Below, piece after piece: positions 34,957 through 44,150 of a DNA stretch of 64,000 nucleotides. The notes under the pieces were generated by a model. It saw only the letters and a program-made list of their open reading frames with translations, ran no database searches and had not been told where the DNA came from. The position numbers and the translations under genes are program-made. The number at the start of each line of letters is the position of its first letter. The first letter of the stretch is position 1. Source of the DNA: CAVQZA01 sp963718355 (lineage in GTDB: Bacteria > Actinomycetota > Thermoleophilia > Gaiellales > Gaiellaceae); NCBI GenBank assembly GCA_963718355.1, contig CAVQZA010000020.1:1-64000 (forward strand). Direction: 5' to 3'.

Positions 34957-36768
34957 ATGCCCGGCTTCCGCCACGCGATGACCCAGGAGAAGCCCGAGCG
35001 GCCCGCCGACCCGGCGGTCCGCAAGGCGAACCTGCGCCGCGTCTCGGCCTTGTTCCGCCCGTACAAGCTCCGGCTTTCGGCGGTGCTCGGGCTGATCTTC
35101 TTCTCCGCCGCGATCGGCGTGATCTCGCCGTTCCTGCTCCGAGCCATCCTGGACACGGCGATTCCGGACAAGAACACGAAGCAGCTGACTCTGCTCGCCG
35201 GCGGGATGATCCTGATCGCGATCGTGACGGGTGTGCTCGGCGTCGCGCAGACGCTGCTCTCGAACCAGGTCGGCCAGAACGTGATGCACGACCTGCGCTC
35301 GGCGGTCTACCGGCACCTGCAGCGGCTCTCGCTCGCCTTCTTCACGCGCACGCGCACGGGCGAGGTGCAGTCGCGGATCTCGAACGACATCGGCGGCGTC
35401 CAGGAGGTCGTCACCTCGACCGCGACCTCGATCGTCGCCAACGTGACGACTGTGCTCGCGGTCGTCGTCGCGATGATGCTGCTCGACTGGCGGCTCGCGC
35501 TGTTCGCGCTGGCGCTGATCCCGATCTTCGTGTTCCTGACCCGGCGCGTGGGACGGCAGCGCCGCGAGATCGCGAAGTCGACGCAGGAGTCGCTGGCCGA
35601 CATCTCGAGCCTCGTCCAGGAGTCGCTCTCCGTCTCGGGGATCCTGCTCGGGAAGACGATGGGCCGCAGCAACGAGCTGGCCGATCGCTTCGAGGGCGAG
35701 TCGCGGACGTTGGCCGGCCTCGAGGTGCAGCAGCGGATGGCCGGCCGCTGGGTGATGTCCTCGATCCAGATGACCTTCGCGATCATGCCCGCCCTCGTGT
35801 ACTGGATCGGCGGGCTCGCCTACGCGCACGGCTCGACGGCGATCACGATCGGCACCCTGGTCGCGTTCACGACGCTGCAGACGCGGCTGCTGTTCCCGAT
35901 CGGCTCGCTGCTCTCGGTCGGCGTCGACGTGCAGACCTCACTCGCGCTGTTCGACCGGATCTTCGAGTACCTCGACCTGCCGGTCGAGATCGAGGAGAAG
36001 GAGGGCGCGGTCGACCTCGAGGATGCGGGCGACGTCGAGTTCGACGGCGTCTGGTTTCGCTACGGCGACGAGTGGACGCTCCAGGACGTCAGCTTCGCGG
36101 TGCCGGCGGGGACGCGGACGGCGATCGTCGGCGAGACCGGCTCGGGCAAGACCACGCTCGGCTACCTCGCGGCGCGGCTCTACGACGTCGACCGCGGACG
36201 CATCGCGATCGGCGGAGTCGACGTGCGCGACCTCACCTTCGACGCGCTCGCGCGGATGGTCGGCGTCGTCTCCCAGGAGACGTACCTCTTTCACGCGACC
36301 GTGCGCGAGAACCTCAGCTTCGCCAAGCCCGATGCGACGGACGACGAGATTCACGAGGCGGCCGAGGCGGCGCAGATCCATCACGTGATCGCGGCGCTGC
36401 CGGAGGGCTACGACACCGTGGTCGGCGAGCGGGGCTACCGCTTCTCGGGCGGGGAGAAGCAGCGGATCGCGATTGCGCGGACGATCCTCCGCAATCCGCC
36501 GATCCTGGTACTGGACGAGGCGACGAGCTCGCTCGACACCGAGACCGAGCGCCAGGTGCAGGAGGCGCTCGACCGGCTCGCCGAGGGGCGCACCACGATC
36601 GCGATCGCGCACCGGCTCTCGACGATCCGCGATGCCGACCAGATCGTGGTGCTCGACGGCGGGCGAATCGTCGAGCGTGGGCGCCACGAGGAGCTGATCG
36701 AGCTCGGCGGCCGCTATGCGACGCTCGTCGCGCGCGACTCGGAGGTCGCACCGCTCGGAGCGGTTTGA
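34957..36768 (+). CDS. ABC exporter, fused membrane and ATPase domains
   Basis: 603 residues. Residues ~35-325 form a type-1 exporter domain with six helices (LRLSAVLGLIFFSAAIGVIS at the first). Residues ~350-600 are the ATPase: Walker A VGETGSGKTT, Q-loop VSQETYLFHATVRENL, signature FSGGEKQR, Walker B ILVLDEATSSLD, H-loop IAHRLSTI. It should form a homodimer exporting lipids, peptides or drugs (MsbA/LmrA class); substrate unknown. Two starts are possible, ATG 34957 and ATG 34978. The stop overlaps the next gene's TTG (TTGA). Confidence 0.9.
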   Translation: MPGFRHAMTQEKPERPADPAVRKANLRRVSALFRPYKLRLSAVLGLIFFSAAIGVISPFLLRAILDTAIPDKNTKQLTLLAGGMILIAIVTGVLGVAQTLLSNQVGQNVMHDLRSAVYRHLQRLSLAFFTRTRTGEVQSRISNDIGGVQEVVTSTATSIVANVTTVLAVVVAMMLLDWRLALFALALIPIFVFLTRRVGRQRREIAKSTQESLADISSLVQESLSVSGILLGKTMGRSNELADRFEGESRTLAGLEVQQRMAGRWVMSSIQMTFAIMPALVYWIGGLAYAHGSTAITIGTLVAFTTLQTRLLFPIGSLLSVGVDVQTSLALFDRIFEYLDLPVEIEEKEGAVDLEDAGDVEFDGVWFRYGDEWTLQDVSFAVPAGTRTAIVGETGSGKTTLGYLAARLYDVDRGRIAIGGVDVRDLTFDALARMVGVVSQETYLFHATVRENLSFAKPDATDDEIHEAAEAAQIHHVIAALPEGYDTVVGERGYRFSGGEKQRIAIARTILRNPPILVLDEATSSLDTETERQVQEALDRLAEGRTTIAIAHRLSTIRDADQIVVLDGGRIVERGRHEELIELGGRYATLVARDSEVAPLGAV

Positions 36769-37688
36769 AGCGCTGGCTGAAGCGGATCGGGATCGCGCTC
36801 GTGGCGCTGTGGGCCGCGGTGACTCTCGCTTCGGTGATCTACAACCGGGTCGCGGTGCCGGCGACGCGACCCGCGACGTCGCTCTATCCCGGGCCGTTCA
36901 TCCGGCTCGACGGCTCGTTGCATGCGTACCGGAAGTGGGGGACGCACGGCACGCCGGTCGTGCTGATCGGCGGCTTCGCGGAGCCGAGTTGGGTCTGGGA
37001 GCGCGTCGCGCCGCGGCTCGCGCGTGATCACATCGTCTATGCGCTCGATCTGCCGCCATGGGGCTATTCGGAGCGGCGTGGCCCGTACACGCTCGCGGCG
37101 TGGGCCGACCAGGTGCAGGCGTTCCAGAGGACGCTCAAGCTGCAGCGGCCGCTGCTGGTCGGGCACTCGCTCGGCGCGGCGGTCGTCGCCGAGGTGGCGC
37201 GGCGCGATCCGGCGTCGGTGCGCGGGATCGTGCTCCTGGACGGCGATGCGTTGCGCGGAGGCGGTGGCCCGACGTGGATCCGGCGCGTGATCGTCGACCC
37301 GTACTTCACGTCGCTGTACCGACTCGTGGTCGGCTCGGATTGGCTGATTCGGAAGGTCCTGCGGATGGCGTACGGGCCGGAGCACCCGCCGCTGACGCAT
37401 GCGCTGATCGCGCAGTGGACACGGCCGTTTTCGGTCAGCGGCACGGAGAGCGCGGTTCGCTCGACGGCGGGGCACGGCATCGCGGGGCTTCCGTTCGCGG
37501 CGCTGGCGACGATCCATGTGCCGGCCCGCGTCGTGTTCGGGTCGAAGGACAATCAGGTGCCCGTCTCGTCGGGCAAGCGCGTCGCCGCTGCTCTGCACGC
37601 CCCGTTCTTCCTGATCCCGGGCGCCGGTCACCTCGGCCTGCTCACCGCGCCCGATGCGGTCGCCTCGGCGATCGCCGGCACCAAGTGA
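36765..37688 (+). CDS. Alpha/beta hydrolase with N-terminal membrane anchor
   Basis: 307 residues from TTG 36765, overlapping the ABC exporter stop. The N-terminal helix IGIALVALWAAVTLASVIYN anchors it. The hydrolase fold shows VVLIGGFAEPSWVW (oxyanion region), nucleophile elbow VGHSLGAA, an Asp region FGSKDNQVP and the catalytic His in GAGHLGLL. The catalytic domain is probably outside the membrane. Relatives include lipases, esterases and haloperoxidase-like enzymes; no substrate can be named. Confidence 0.8.
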   Translation: MKRWLKRIGIALVALWAAVTLASVIYNRVAVPATRPATSLYPGPFIRLDGSLHAYRKWGTHGTPVVLIGGFAEPSWVWERVAPRLARDHIVYALDLPPWGYSERRGPYTLAAWADQVQAFQRTLKLQRPLLVGHSLGAAVVAEVARRDPASVRGIVLLDGDALRGGGGPTWIRRVIVDPYFTSLYRLVVGSDWLIRKVLRMAYGPEHPPLTHALIAQWTRPFSVSGTESAVRSTAGHGIAGLPFAALATIHVPARVVFGSKDNQVPVSSGKRVAAALHAPFFLIPGAGHLGLLTAPDAVASAIAGTK

Positions 37689-37801
37689 AATCCCCGCGTG
37701 CCGGGGCCACCCCGGACCACCACCCGCTATCGAGCGTAGTGGGAAAACCGTGACGTGTCAGTGACGGGTCACAGCCGGAACCGTCAAAGTCTCTCCCCAG
37801 G

Positions 37802-38803
37802 ATGAGGATCCTCCTGGTTTCCCAGATGTACCCGGGCCCGGCGGACCCCGACTTCGGCGTGTTCGTCGAGCGGCTCGAAGTCGCGCTGCGCGAGAGGGGC
37901 CACGACATCGACCTCGCCGTGATCGACCGGCGCGCCGGAGGCCGGAGCCGTTACCGCGGCCTCCTCCGCGATGCACGCGCCGCCGCTCGCCGGCATCCGC
38001 CGGACGTCGTCTACGCGCACGTCCTCGTCCCCGCAGGCCTGATCGCCTCGCTCGCCTCTCGCGCCCCGCTCGTCGTCACCGCGCACGGCCAGGACGTCCA
38101 GAACATCGGCGCGATCCGGGGCGTCCGCGCCGCAACGCGCCGCGTCGTCCGCCGCGCGGCCGCCGTGATCGCTGTCTCCGACTACCTGCGCCGCGAGCTC
38201 GAAGCGAAAGTCCCCGAGTCACGCGGCAAGACCGAGGTCGTGGACTGCGGCGTCGACCTGGACCGCTTCCGCATCGAGCCACGCGCCGCCGCCGGGGAAG
38301 GCCCCGCGTTCCTCTGCATCGGCTCCCTCACCGCGCGCAAGAACGTCCTCGGCCTCGCGCGCGCCTTCGAGCGGCTCGGCACCGGGACACTCACCTTCGT
38401 CGGCGACGGCCCGCTGCGCCCCCAGCTGGAAGGTCGCCGCGGCATCGTCCTCGCGGGCCGCGTCCCGCACGACGAGATCCCGCAGTGGATCGCCCGGGCC
38501 GATGTCGTCTGCGGCCCGAGTCTCGTCGAGCCGTTCGGCCAGGCCCTCCTCGAGTCGCTCGCCTGCGGGAGGCCGGTGGTCGCGACGCGGATCGGCGGCC
38601 CGCCCGAGTTCGTGGCACCCGGCGCCGGGGTACTGGTCGACCCGACCGACGAGGAGGCGCTCACCGACGCGCTCCGCACCGCCGCGGCCATGCCCGTTCC
38701 GAACGAGGCCGCCCGCACCGCGGCCGAGACGCACGACGTCAGGCTGCAGGCGCAGCGGGTGGAGGAGATCCTCCTCCGGGCCGTTCGAGATCGGCGAGCC
38801 TGA
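37802..38803 (+). CDS. Glycosyltransferase family 4
   Basis: 333 residues of GT-B fold. N-terminal RILLVSQMYPGPADPDFGVFVERL, the acceptor domain with VVTAHGQDVQNIG, a hinge FLCIGSLTARKNVLGLARAFE and the nucleotide-sugar domain with VEPFGQALLESLACGRPVVATRIGGPPEFV (E-x7-E motif). It transfers a sugar to a lipid or polysaccharide acceptor; donor and acceptor are unknown. ATG 37802 is preceded by CCAGG only. Its 3' end overlaps the opposite small gene by 65 bp. Confidence 0.85.
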   Translation: MRILLVSQMYPGPADPDFGVFVERLEVALRERGHDIDLAVIDRRAGGRSRYRGLLRDARAAARRHPPDVVYAHVLVPAGLIASLASRAPLVVTAHGQDVQNIGAIRGVRAATRRVVRRAAAVIAVSDYLRRELEAKVPESRGKTEVVDCGVDLDRFRIEPRAAAGEGPAFLCIGSLTARKNVLGLARAFERLGTGTLTFVGDGPLRPQLEGRRGIVLAGRVPHDEIPQWIARADVVCGPSLVEPFGQALLESLACGRPVVATRIGGPPEFVAPGAGVLVDPTDEEALTDALRTAAAMPVPNEAARTAAETHDVRLQAQRVEEILLRAVRDRRA

Positions 38804-38969
38804 CCTCGACCAGCGGCCGCACCTGCTCCGCGAGCCCCGCCTCCTCGGCCAGAGCCAGCGCCTGCTCGTAGCTCTCGCGAACCTTTTCGGGCGCGACGCC
38901 CTGCTTCAGCCGGTTGTCGCCCGTGACGAGCAGCTTCCGAATCCGGTCCCGAACGTCGTCAGCCTCCAC
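38739..38969 (-). CDS. Small helical protein of unknown function
   Basis: 76 residues from GTG 38969 (EADDVRDRIRKLLVTGDNRLKQGVA...). It is predicted all-helical, with a TPR-like repeat APEKVRESYEQALALAEEAGL and a Pro/Ala/Gly tail. No motif or localisation signal. It is divergent from secG by 20 bp and its 3' part overlaps the glycosyltransferase end. The regular helical pattern supports coding; the tail beyond ADLERP may be poorly constrained. Confidence 0.5.
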   Translation of the reverse strand: MEADDVRDRIRKLLVTGDNRLKQGVAPEKVRESYEQALALAEEAGLAEQVRPLVEVRLADLERPGGGSPPPAAPAA

Positions 38970-38989
38970 GCTGGTACCCTTCCGCCTCG

Positions 38990-39211
38990 ATGCTCCAGGT
39001 TCTCGCAGTCCTCCAGGTGCTCTTCTCGCTCGCGCTGATCGGGCTGATCATGATGCACTCCGGCCGCGACGCGGGCATGGGCGGCATGGGCTTCACGCCG
39101 CAGTCCCAGGGCGGCACGCACATCGTGGAGCGGAACCTGACACGCTTGACGGTGGTCGTCGCGGTGCTGTTCATCGTGAACTGCATCGGCCTCTTCCACT
39201 ACCTCAAATAG
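38990..39211 (+). CDS. secG: Preprotein translocase subunit SecG
   Basis: 73 residues, the usual SecG size. Two helices (LAVLQVLFSLALIGLIMM and LTVVVAVLFIVNCIGLFHYL) flank a Gly/Met-rich loop HSGRDAGMGGMGF, the family hallmark. It joins SecY and SecE in the plasma-membrane translocon. TACCCT at 38975-38980 could be its -10, making the leader very short. It is convergent with the tldE gene, stops 3 bp apart. Confidence 0.85.
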   Translation: MLQVLAVLQVLFSLALIGLIMMHSGRDAGMGGMGFTPQSQGGTHIVERNLTRLTVVVAVLFIVNCIGLFHYLK

Positions 39212-39214
39212 CGC

Positions 39215-40579
39215 CTAAATCCCCGGCGAAGAGCCGACGCCGCTGATCGTGAAGCGCGCCGTCGCGAGCGCGGGCGCCAGGACGCCGAACGGATAGCGCT
39301 CGCCGTAGAAGTCGTTCTGGTTGAGCAGGGCGACGCGGCTCGTCAGCCCGGGCACGTCGGCCAGCATCTCCGGCACCGAGACGGTGAAGCGCAGGTTCAC
39401 GAGCGGCTCGGCGATCTTGCCGTCGCGGATCCGGAACGAGCCGTCGCGCGTCATCCCGGTGATCACACCGTCGCGCGCCGCGACCGTGCTCAGGTAGTGG
39501 AGCCGCGTGATGTAGATGCCGTCGCCGACGAGCTCGGCCAGTTCCTCCACCGACCCCGCCTCGCCGGGAGCAACGGTGAGGGCGAACGGGAGCGGGCCGT
39601 AGTCACGCGAGAGAAGCGGTGGCGCGTGCCCGGTCGAGCGCGCCTCGCCACCGGCGAGCGCCGCGGTCTCGCGGTCCCAGACGACGCCGAGCGCGACGCC
39701 ATCCTCGATCAACGGCACCCGCTGCTTCGGCACGCCTTCGAAGTCGAACGACTTCGGCAGGCCGGCGGGATCGAGCGCGTCGTCGGCGATCGAGATCCGC
39801 TCGTCGAAGACCTTCGTGCCGAGTCTTCCCGCGAGGAAGCTCCGCTGCTCGATCAGCCCGAGCGCGCTGAACGAGTCGTACGCGAAGTGCTGGAGCAGCT
39901 CGCCGACCGCGTACGGCTCGAGCACCGCGCGATAGTGCCCGGGCTCGATCGCCCTCGCATCGTGGGTTCGCGCCATCTTCGCCGCCGCCTCTCGCGCGAC
40001 TGCGGCCGGATCGATCCCGTCGAGGCGCCAGGCCGTCCGCTCCGCGTAGCCCGAAGCGCTCTCGTCGGCGGCGACGATCAGCGCGAGCGTGTCGGTGAGG
40101 CGCTGCTCGACGACGATCCCCGTGGTGGAGACGACGGCGATCTCGGTCGCGCCGCTCGTGACGAAGCCGTAGACCGGGGTCGGCTCGACGGCCTCGATCG
40201 CCGCGCGCGCGAGCCGCGCGAGGTCGCCGGGCTCGAGCGCAGCCGTTTCTTCGTCATACCCCTCGACCTCGGGCACCGGGGCAGGCTCGGGCAGCCCGGG
40301 GAAGCCCGCCTCGGCCCGCACGCTGTCGGCGGCCTCGGCGGCGCGCTCGGCCAGCTCGGCGAGACCCGCCTCGTCGAGCCGGTTCGTCTGCACGCTGCCG
40401 ACGCGCCCGTCCCGCACCACGCGCAGGTTCACGACCACGTTGTCGATCAGCGTCGGCTGGTGCACCTCGGAGGCCGCGAACCGGGCGAGGCCCGAGTGCT
40501 CCGCGAGCACCACCACCTCGGCCTGCTCCTCGGACGCGGCGTTCAACGCCGCCTCGGCGACCTCGCGTGCGAAGGTCAC
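39215..40579 (-). CDS. tldE: TldE/PmbA family metalloprotease subunit
   Basis: 454 residues. PmbA/TldE-like blocks: VVVNLRVVRDGRVGSVQTNRLDEAGL, ARAIEPGHYRAVLEPYAVGELL, FAYDSFSALGLIEQRSFLAGRLGTKVFDERISI and DGSFRIRDGKIAEPLVNLRFT. TldD and TldE form a heteromeric protease; TldE lacks the zinc motif but shapes the chamber. The pair degrades unfolded peptides and matures some RiPPs such as microcin B17. GTG 40579 overlaps the tldD stop (GTGA). Confidence 0.9.
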   Translation of the reverse strand: MTFAREVAEAALNAASEEQAEVVVLAEHSGLARFAASEVHQPTLIDNVVVNLRVVRDGRVGSVQTNRLDEAGLAELAERAAEAADSVRAEAGFPGLPEPAPVPEVEGYDEETAALEPGDLARLARAAIEAVEPTPVYGFVTSGATEIAVVSTTGIVVEQRLTDTLALIVAADESASGYAERTAWRLDGIDPAAVAREAAAKMARTHDARAIEPGHYRAVLEPYAVGELLQHFAYDSFSALGLIEQRSFLAGRLGTKVFDERISIADDALDPAGLPKSFDFEGVPKQRVPLIEDGVALGVVWDRETAALAGGEARSTGHAPPLLSRDYGPLPFALTVAPGEAGSVEELAELVGDGIYITRLHYLSTVAARDGVITGMTRDGSFRIRDGKIAEPLVNLRFTVSVPEMLADVPGLTSRVALLNQNDFYGERYPFGVLAPALATARFTISGVGSSPGI

Positions 40580-42009
40580 CTGCCGACGCCGATCTGGACG
40601 CCGCGGAACCTCGACGCCGACGCGCCGTGCGAGACGTGCGCGCCCTGACCCGGCTGACCCTTGCCGCAGTTCGTGAGCCCGTACATCCGCCACTCCTCGG
40701 GCCCGGCGACTGCGTCGAGCGAGCCCCAGAACTGCGGTGTGATCCCCGTGTAGGTCGCGTCGCGCAGCATCCGTCCGAGCTTGCCGTTCTCGATCTCCCA
40801 CGCGATCTGCGTCCCGAACTGGAAATTGAGGCGCTTGTCGTCGATCGACCAGCTGCGGTTCGTCTCGAAGAAGACGCCGCGCTGTACTCCGTCGATCAGC
40901 TCGTCGAGCGTGCCCGCGCCCGGCTCGAGGTGGAGGTTCGTCATCCGCACGAGCGGCATCCGGCTCCAGCCCTCCGCGCGCATGTGGCCGCCGCGCCCGG
41001 TCCCGATCCGCGCAGCGCTCTCGCGCGACGAGAGGAACCCGGTCAGGATCCCGCCCTCGACGATCGGTTGTCGCTCGGCGGAGACGCCCTCGTCGTCGAA
41101 GCCGAAGGTGCCGAGGCCGAGTGGCGTCGTCGGGTCGGCGGTCACGTTCATCCGCTCGGAGCCGTAGCGCAGCGAGCCGAGGTCGCCTGGCTTGAGGAAG
41201 CTCGTGCCCGCGTACGATGCCTCGGTGCCGTAGACGCGGTCGAGCTCGGTGGGATGGCCCACCGATTCGTGTACCTGCAGCGCCATCTGCTCGGAGTCGA
41301 TCACCGCGTCGGCGACCATCGCGGGACACGGCTCCGCGCGCAGCAGCGCAGCGGCCTGCTCGCCCACGCGCGGCGCCTCGCGCTCGAGCCCGAGGCCCTC
41401 GACGTACTCCCAGCCGGCGCCGGCGCTCGAGCCGCCATGCGCGCTCGGGTAGCTCCGGAGCTGCGACAGCTCGTCGTTCGCTGCAATCGCGTCGATCCCC
41501 GCGCCCGTCTCGTACAGCTCCTGTTCCGCCTCGACCCCGTCGGACGAGACCAGCACCTTGTGCTCCCTCAACGCACGAACCGAGGCCTGCGTGACGACGA
41601 CGTTCTCGTGGCGCAATGCCGCTTCGGCACGGAGACAGAGCTCGGCCTTGTCGCCGAGCGAGACCGAGAAGGGATCGATCACAAGCGGCGTCTTGTAACT
41701 CCCCGAGCGCGCCTCGACAGGCGCGAGCGGACGGCTGCGACCGACCGACGAGGCGAGCGCGAAGGTAGTTGCGCGCCGGGCCGCGGCGACGGCACCCTCG
41801 GCATCGAGCCGCCGGTCGCATGCGAAGCCCCACGCGCCGCCGGCGAGCACGCGCACCCCGATTCCCTCGGTCTCGACGTCGCTCACGTTCTCGATCCGGC
41901 CGTTCTTCGTGGAGACCGACTGCGAGCGCCGCACGACCGCACGTGCGTCGGCGTACTCGGCTCCCGCAGCCAGGGCCGCATTCACCGCAGATTCGCAGAG
42001 CTCGCGCAC
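40576..42009 (-). CDS. tldD: TldD family zinc metalloprotease subunit
   Basis: 477 residues. Zinc motif HESVGHPTE (HExxxH-xx-E) is intact in MALQVHESVGHPTELDR. The N-terminal half (YADARAVVRRSQSVSTKNGRIENV) and C-terminal TNLHLEPG...RGVFFETNRSW, FQFGTQIAWEIENGKLGRMLRD match TldD. It is the catalytic partner of the downstream tldE. The ATG at 42009 is 17 bp from the divergent VOC gene, so both promoters lie in or beside that gap. Confidence 0.92.
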   Translation of the reverse strand: MRELCESAVNAALAAGAEYADARAVVRRSQSVSTKNGRIENVSDVETEGIGVRVLAGGAWGFACDRRLDAEGAVAAARRATTFALASSVGRSRPLAPVEARSGSYKTPLVIDPFSVSLGDKAELCLRAEAALRHENVVVTQASVRALREHKVLVSSDGVEAEQELYETGAGIDAIAANDELSQLRSYPSAHGGSSAGAGWEYVEGLGLEREAPRVGEQAAALLRAEPCPAMVADAVIDSEQMALQVHESVGHPTELDRVYGTEASYAGTSFLKPGDLGSLRYGSERMNVTADPTTPLGLGTFGFDDEGVSAERQPIVEGGILTGFLSSRESAARIGTGRGGHMRAEGWSRMPLVRMTNLHLEPGAGTLDELIDGVQRGVFFETNRSWSIDDKRLNFQFGTQIAWEIENGKLGRMLRDATYTGITPQFWGSLDAVAGPEEWRMYGLTNCGKGQPGQGAHVSHGASASRFRGVQIGVGR

Positions 42010-42026
42010 CGGGCTACATTACCCAG

Positions 42027-42752
42027 GTGCGTCTGACGGCCCTGCATCACGTCACTGCGATCTGCTCGGATGCGGTCGCGACAGTTGCCTTCTATCGAGA
42101 CGAGCTCGGCTTCAAGCTCGTCAAGAAGACGGTCAACTTCGACGACCCGGCCTCCTACCACCTGTACTTCGGGGACGAGACCGGCGCGCCTGGGACGCTG
42201 CTGACCTTCTTCGAGTGGCCCCACGCCGCGCGCGGGCGGCTCGGCCGCGGCACGCTCGAGGCGATCGCGCTCTCGGTCCCCGGCCGGGAAGCGGTGAAGG
42301 AGCTCGAGGATCCGGACGGCCTCCGGCTCGAGCTGCACCCGGGCGATCACGCCGGCCTGCATCACGTGCGCGCCTACGGTGAGCCGAGCTTCACCGCCGA
42401 GCTCCTGACGGACGGCGCGCCGATCGAGTACGTCGAGCCTCCCGCCCAGGTCGCCCTCCTCGGCGCGGGCACCACCCATCACGTCGCATGGCGTGTCGCG
42501 GGCGACGAGGAGCAGGAGGCCTGGCGCCGCCATCTGCCCGAGCTCGGCCTGCGGCCGACCGAGGTGCTCGACCGCAAGTACTTCCGCTCGATCTACTTCC
42601 GTCTCGGCGACGGCCTCCTCTTCGAGCTCGCCACCGACCCGCCGGGCTTCGCGGTGGACGAGCCCGCCGACGCGCTCGGCGAGTCGCTCGCGCTGCCCGA
42701 CTGGCTCGAGGCCGAGCGCGCGACGATCGAGCCGCGGCTCCAACCCATCTAG
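42027..42752 (+). CDS. VOC-superfamily ring-cleaving dioxygenase/glyoxalase-like protein
   Basis: 241 residues in two VOC modules. The first begins LTALHHVTAICSDAVATVAFYRDELGFKLVKKTVNFDDPASYHLYFGDE and the second near GTTHHVAWRVAGDEEQEAWRR, ending GLLFELATDPPGF. The metal-ligand set is His (LHHVTA), His (THHVAW) and Glu (LLFELA). The layout matches MhqO/LinE-like quinol or hydroquinone dioxygenases; substrate not provable. GTG 42027 is used because the domain begins immediately. Confidence 0.8.
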   Translation: MRLTALHHVTAICSDAVATVAFYRDELGFKLVKKTVNFDDPASYHLYFGDETGAPGTLLTFFEWPHAARGRLGRGTLEAIALSVPGREAVKELEDPDGLRLELHPGDHAGLHHVRAYGEPSFTAELLTDGAPIEYVEPPAQVALLGAGTTHHVAWRVAGDEEQEAWRRHLPELGLRPTEVLDRKYFRSIYFRLGDGLLFELATDPPGFAVDEPADALGESLALPDWLEAERATIEPRLQPI

Positions 42753-42753
42753 G

Positions 42754-42759
42754 TAGAAT
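42754..42759 (+). promoter_or_regulatory. -10 element of the tRNA-Leu promoter
   Basis: TAGAAT lies 12 bp before the tRNA 5' end, a normal spacing; the same hexamer precedes rnpB. No convincing -35 is seen. Confidence 0.5.
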
Positions 42760-42771
42760 CCCCGGCCCCAC

Positions 42772-42855
<84 letters not shown>

Positions 42856-42867
42856 CTGAGGGAGGAA

Positions 42868-42904
42868 ACGAGGGGCGGGCCATGTGCCTGCCCCTCGTCT
42901 TTTT
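42868..42904 (+). terminator. Rho-independent terminator after tRNA-Leu
   Basis: ACGAGGGGC (42868-42876) pairs with GCCCCTCGT (42890-42898), followed by the T-rich run CTTTTTC. Confidence 0.85.
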
Positions 42905-42905
42905 C

Positions 42906-42934
42906 TTGACGCCGTCCGGAGGAGTGCCTACCCT
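42906..42934 (+). promoter_or_regulatory. lexA promoter
   Basis: -35 TTGACG (42906-42911), 17-bp spacer, -10 TACCCT (42929-42934), a standard housekeeping-sigma layout. Transcription should start about 42941, inside the SOS box. Confidence 0.65.
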
Positions 42935-42938
42935 TCCG

Positions 42939-42954
42939 TCGAACACACGTTCGA
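42939..42954 (+). promoter_or_regulatory. LexA operator (SOS box)
   Basis: TCGAACACACGTTCGA fits the actinobacterial/Bacillus-type box GAAC-N4-GTTC exactly, with extra symmetric TC/GA flanks. It covers the predicted start site just after the -10, so LexA would repress its own gene. Confidence 0.88.
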
Positions 42955-42977
42955 CCCCGATGCGCGGAGGAGGCGAG

Positions 42978-43598
42978 ATGCTGACCGGACGACAGCAGGA
43001 GATCTGGGACTACGTGGTCGACTACGTCGACCGTCACGGCTACCCACCGACCGTGCGCGAGATCGGCGAGGCGGTTGGGCTGGCCTCGCCGTCCACCGTC
43101 CACGCGCACCTCGCGAACCTCGAGCGGGCCGGCCTCTTGCGCCGCGACCCGACCAAGCCTCGCGCCCTCGAGCTCGTCGGCCGCGAGAAGCGTGTCCAGG
43201 CGATGCCGCAAGGCGATTCGCACCGGCTGCCGCTCGTCGGCGAGATCGCCGCCGGTGGCCCGCTGCTCGCCGAGCACAACGTCGAGGACTACGTGACCGT
43301 CGACGAGTCGTTCGCGCGCGGTGACTTCGTGCTCCGCGTGAAGGGCGACTCGATGATCAATGCGGGCATCCTCCACGGCGACCTCGTCGTCGTGCAGCGC
43401 CAGCAGGACGCGAGGAACGGCGAGATCGTGGTCGCGCTCGCGGGCGAGGACGAGGCGCTCGACGAGGCGACCGTCAAGACGTTCTTCCGCGAGGACGGCC
43501 GCGTCCGGCTCCAGCCCGAGAACGACACGCTCGAGCCGATCTACGCGACCCACGTCCAGATCCTCGGCCGCGTGACCGGGGTGTTTCGGAGCCTCTGA
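42978..43598 (+). CDS. lexA: LexA SOS repressor
   Basis: 206 residues. N-terminal winged helix LTGRQQEIWDYVVDYVDRHG...TVREIGEAVGLASPSTVHAHL, the Ala-Gly self-cleavage site (A92-G93 in EIAAGGPLL) and the Ser-Lys dyad S125 (KGDSMINAGI) and K167 (ATVKTFF). RecA filaments on single-stranded DNA trigger self-cleavage and relieve repression of DNA-repair genes. ATG 42978 follows GGAGGAGGCGAG. The stop overlaps the start of a small zinc-ribbon gene. Confidence 0.95.
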   Translation: MLTGRQQEIWDYVVDYVDRHGYPPTVREIGEAVGLASPSTVHAHLANLERAGLLRRDPTKPRALELVGREKRVQAMPQGDSHRLPLVGEIAAGGPLLAEHNVEDYVTVDESFARGDFVLRVKGDSMINAGILHGDLVVVQRQQDARNGEIVVALAGEDEALDEATVKTFFREDGRVRLQPENDTLEPIYATHVQILGRVTGVFRSL

Positions 43599-43774
43599 TG
43601 ATCACGCAGCTCAACCGCACACTGGAGCAGGAGCTGAACGCGCTGCTGCGCGGGGCGAGCCTCGAGTGCCTCGTCTGCGGCGAGTTCGTGCTGCACATCC
43701 CGGGCGCCGTGCACTGCCCCGAATGCAACGTCCAGCTGATGCGCGAAGCCGGCGCGGCGAGGCTAGAATCCGGC

Positions 43775-43789
<15 letters not shown>
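43598..43789 (+). CDS. Small zinc-ribbon protein, translationally coupled to lexA
   Basis: 63 residues starting at ATG 43598, overlapping the lexA TGA by one base. Residues ~25-48 form a four-Cys zinc ribbon: CLVCGEF ... HCPECNVQL. Function unknown; similar ribbons sit after regulatory genes in actinobacteria. Its last codons overlap the rnpB promoter and 5' end, so the segment after LMREAG is constrained by the RNA gene. Confidence 0.65.
43764..43769 (+). promoter_or_regulatory. -10 element of the rnpB promoter
   Basis: TAGAAT ahead of the RNase P RNA 5' end, the same hexamer as before tRNA-Leu, embedded in the small zinc-ribbon reading frame. Confidence 0.55.
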
Positions 43790-44118
<329 letters not shown>

Positions 44119-44120
44119 CC

Positions 44121-44150
44121 GAGAGCCCCGCGCGAGCGGGGCTCTCTATC
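44121..44150 (+). terminator. Terminator of rnpB
   Basis: GAGAGCCCCGC, loop GCGA, GCGGGGCTCTC, then TATCTT. It also lies at the 3' end of the opposite hydrolase gene and may serve both. Confidence 0.8.
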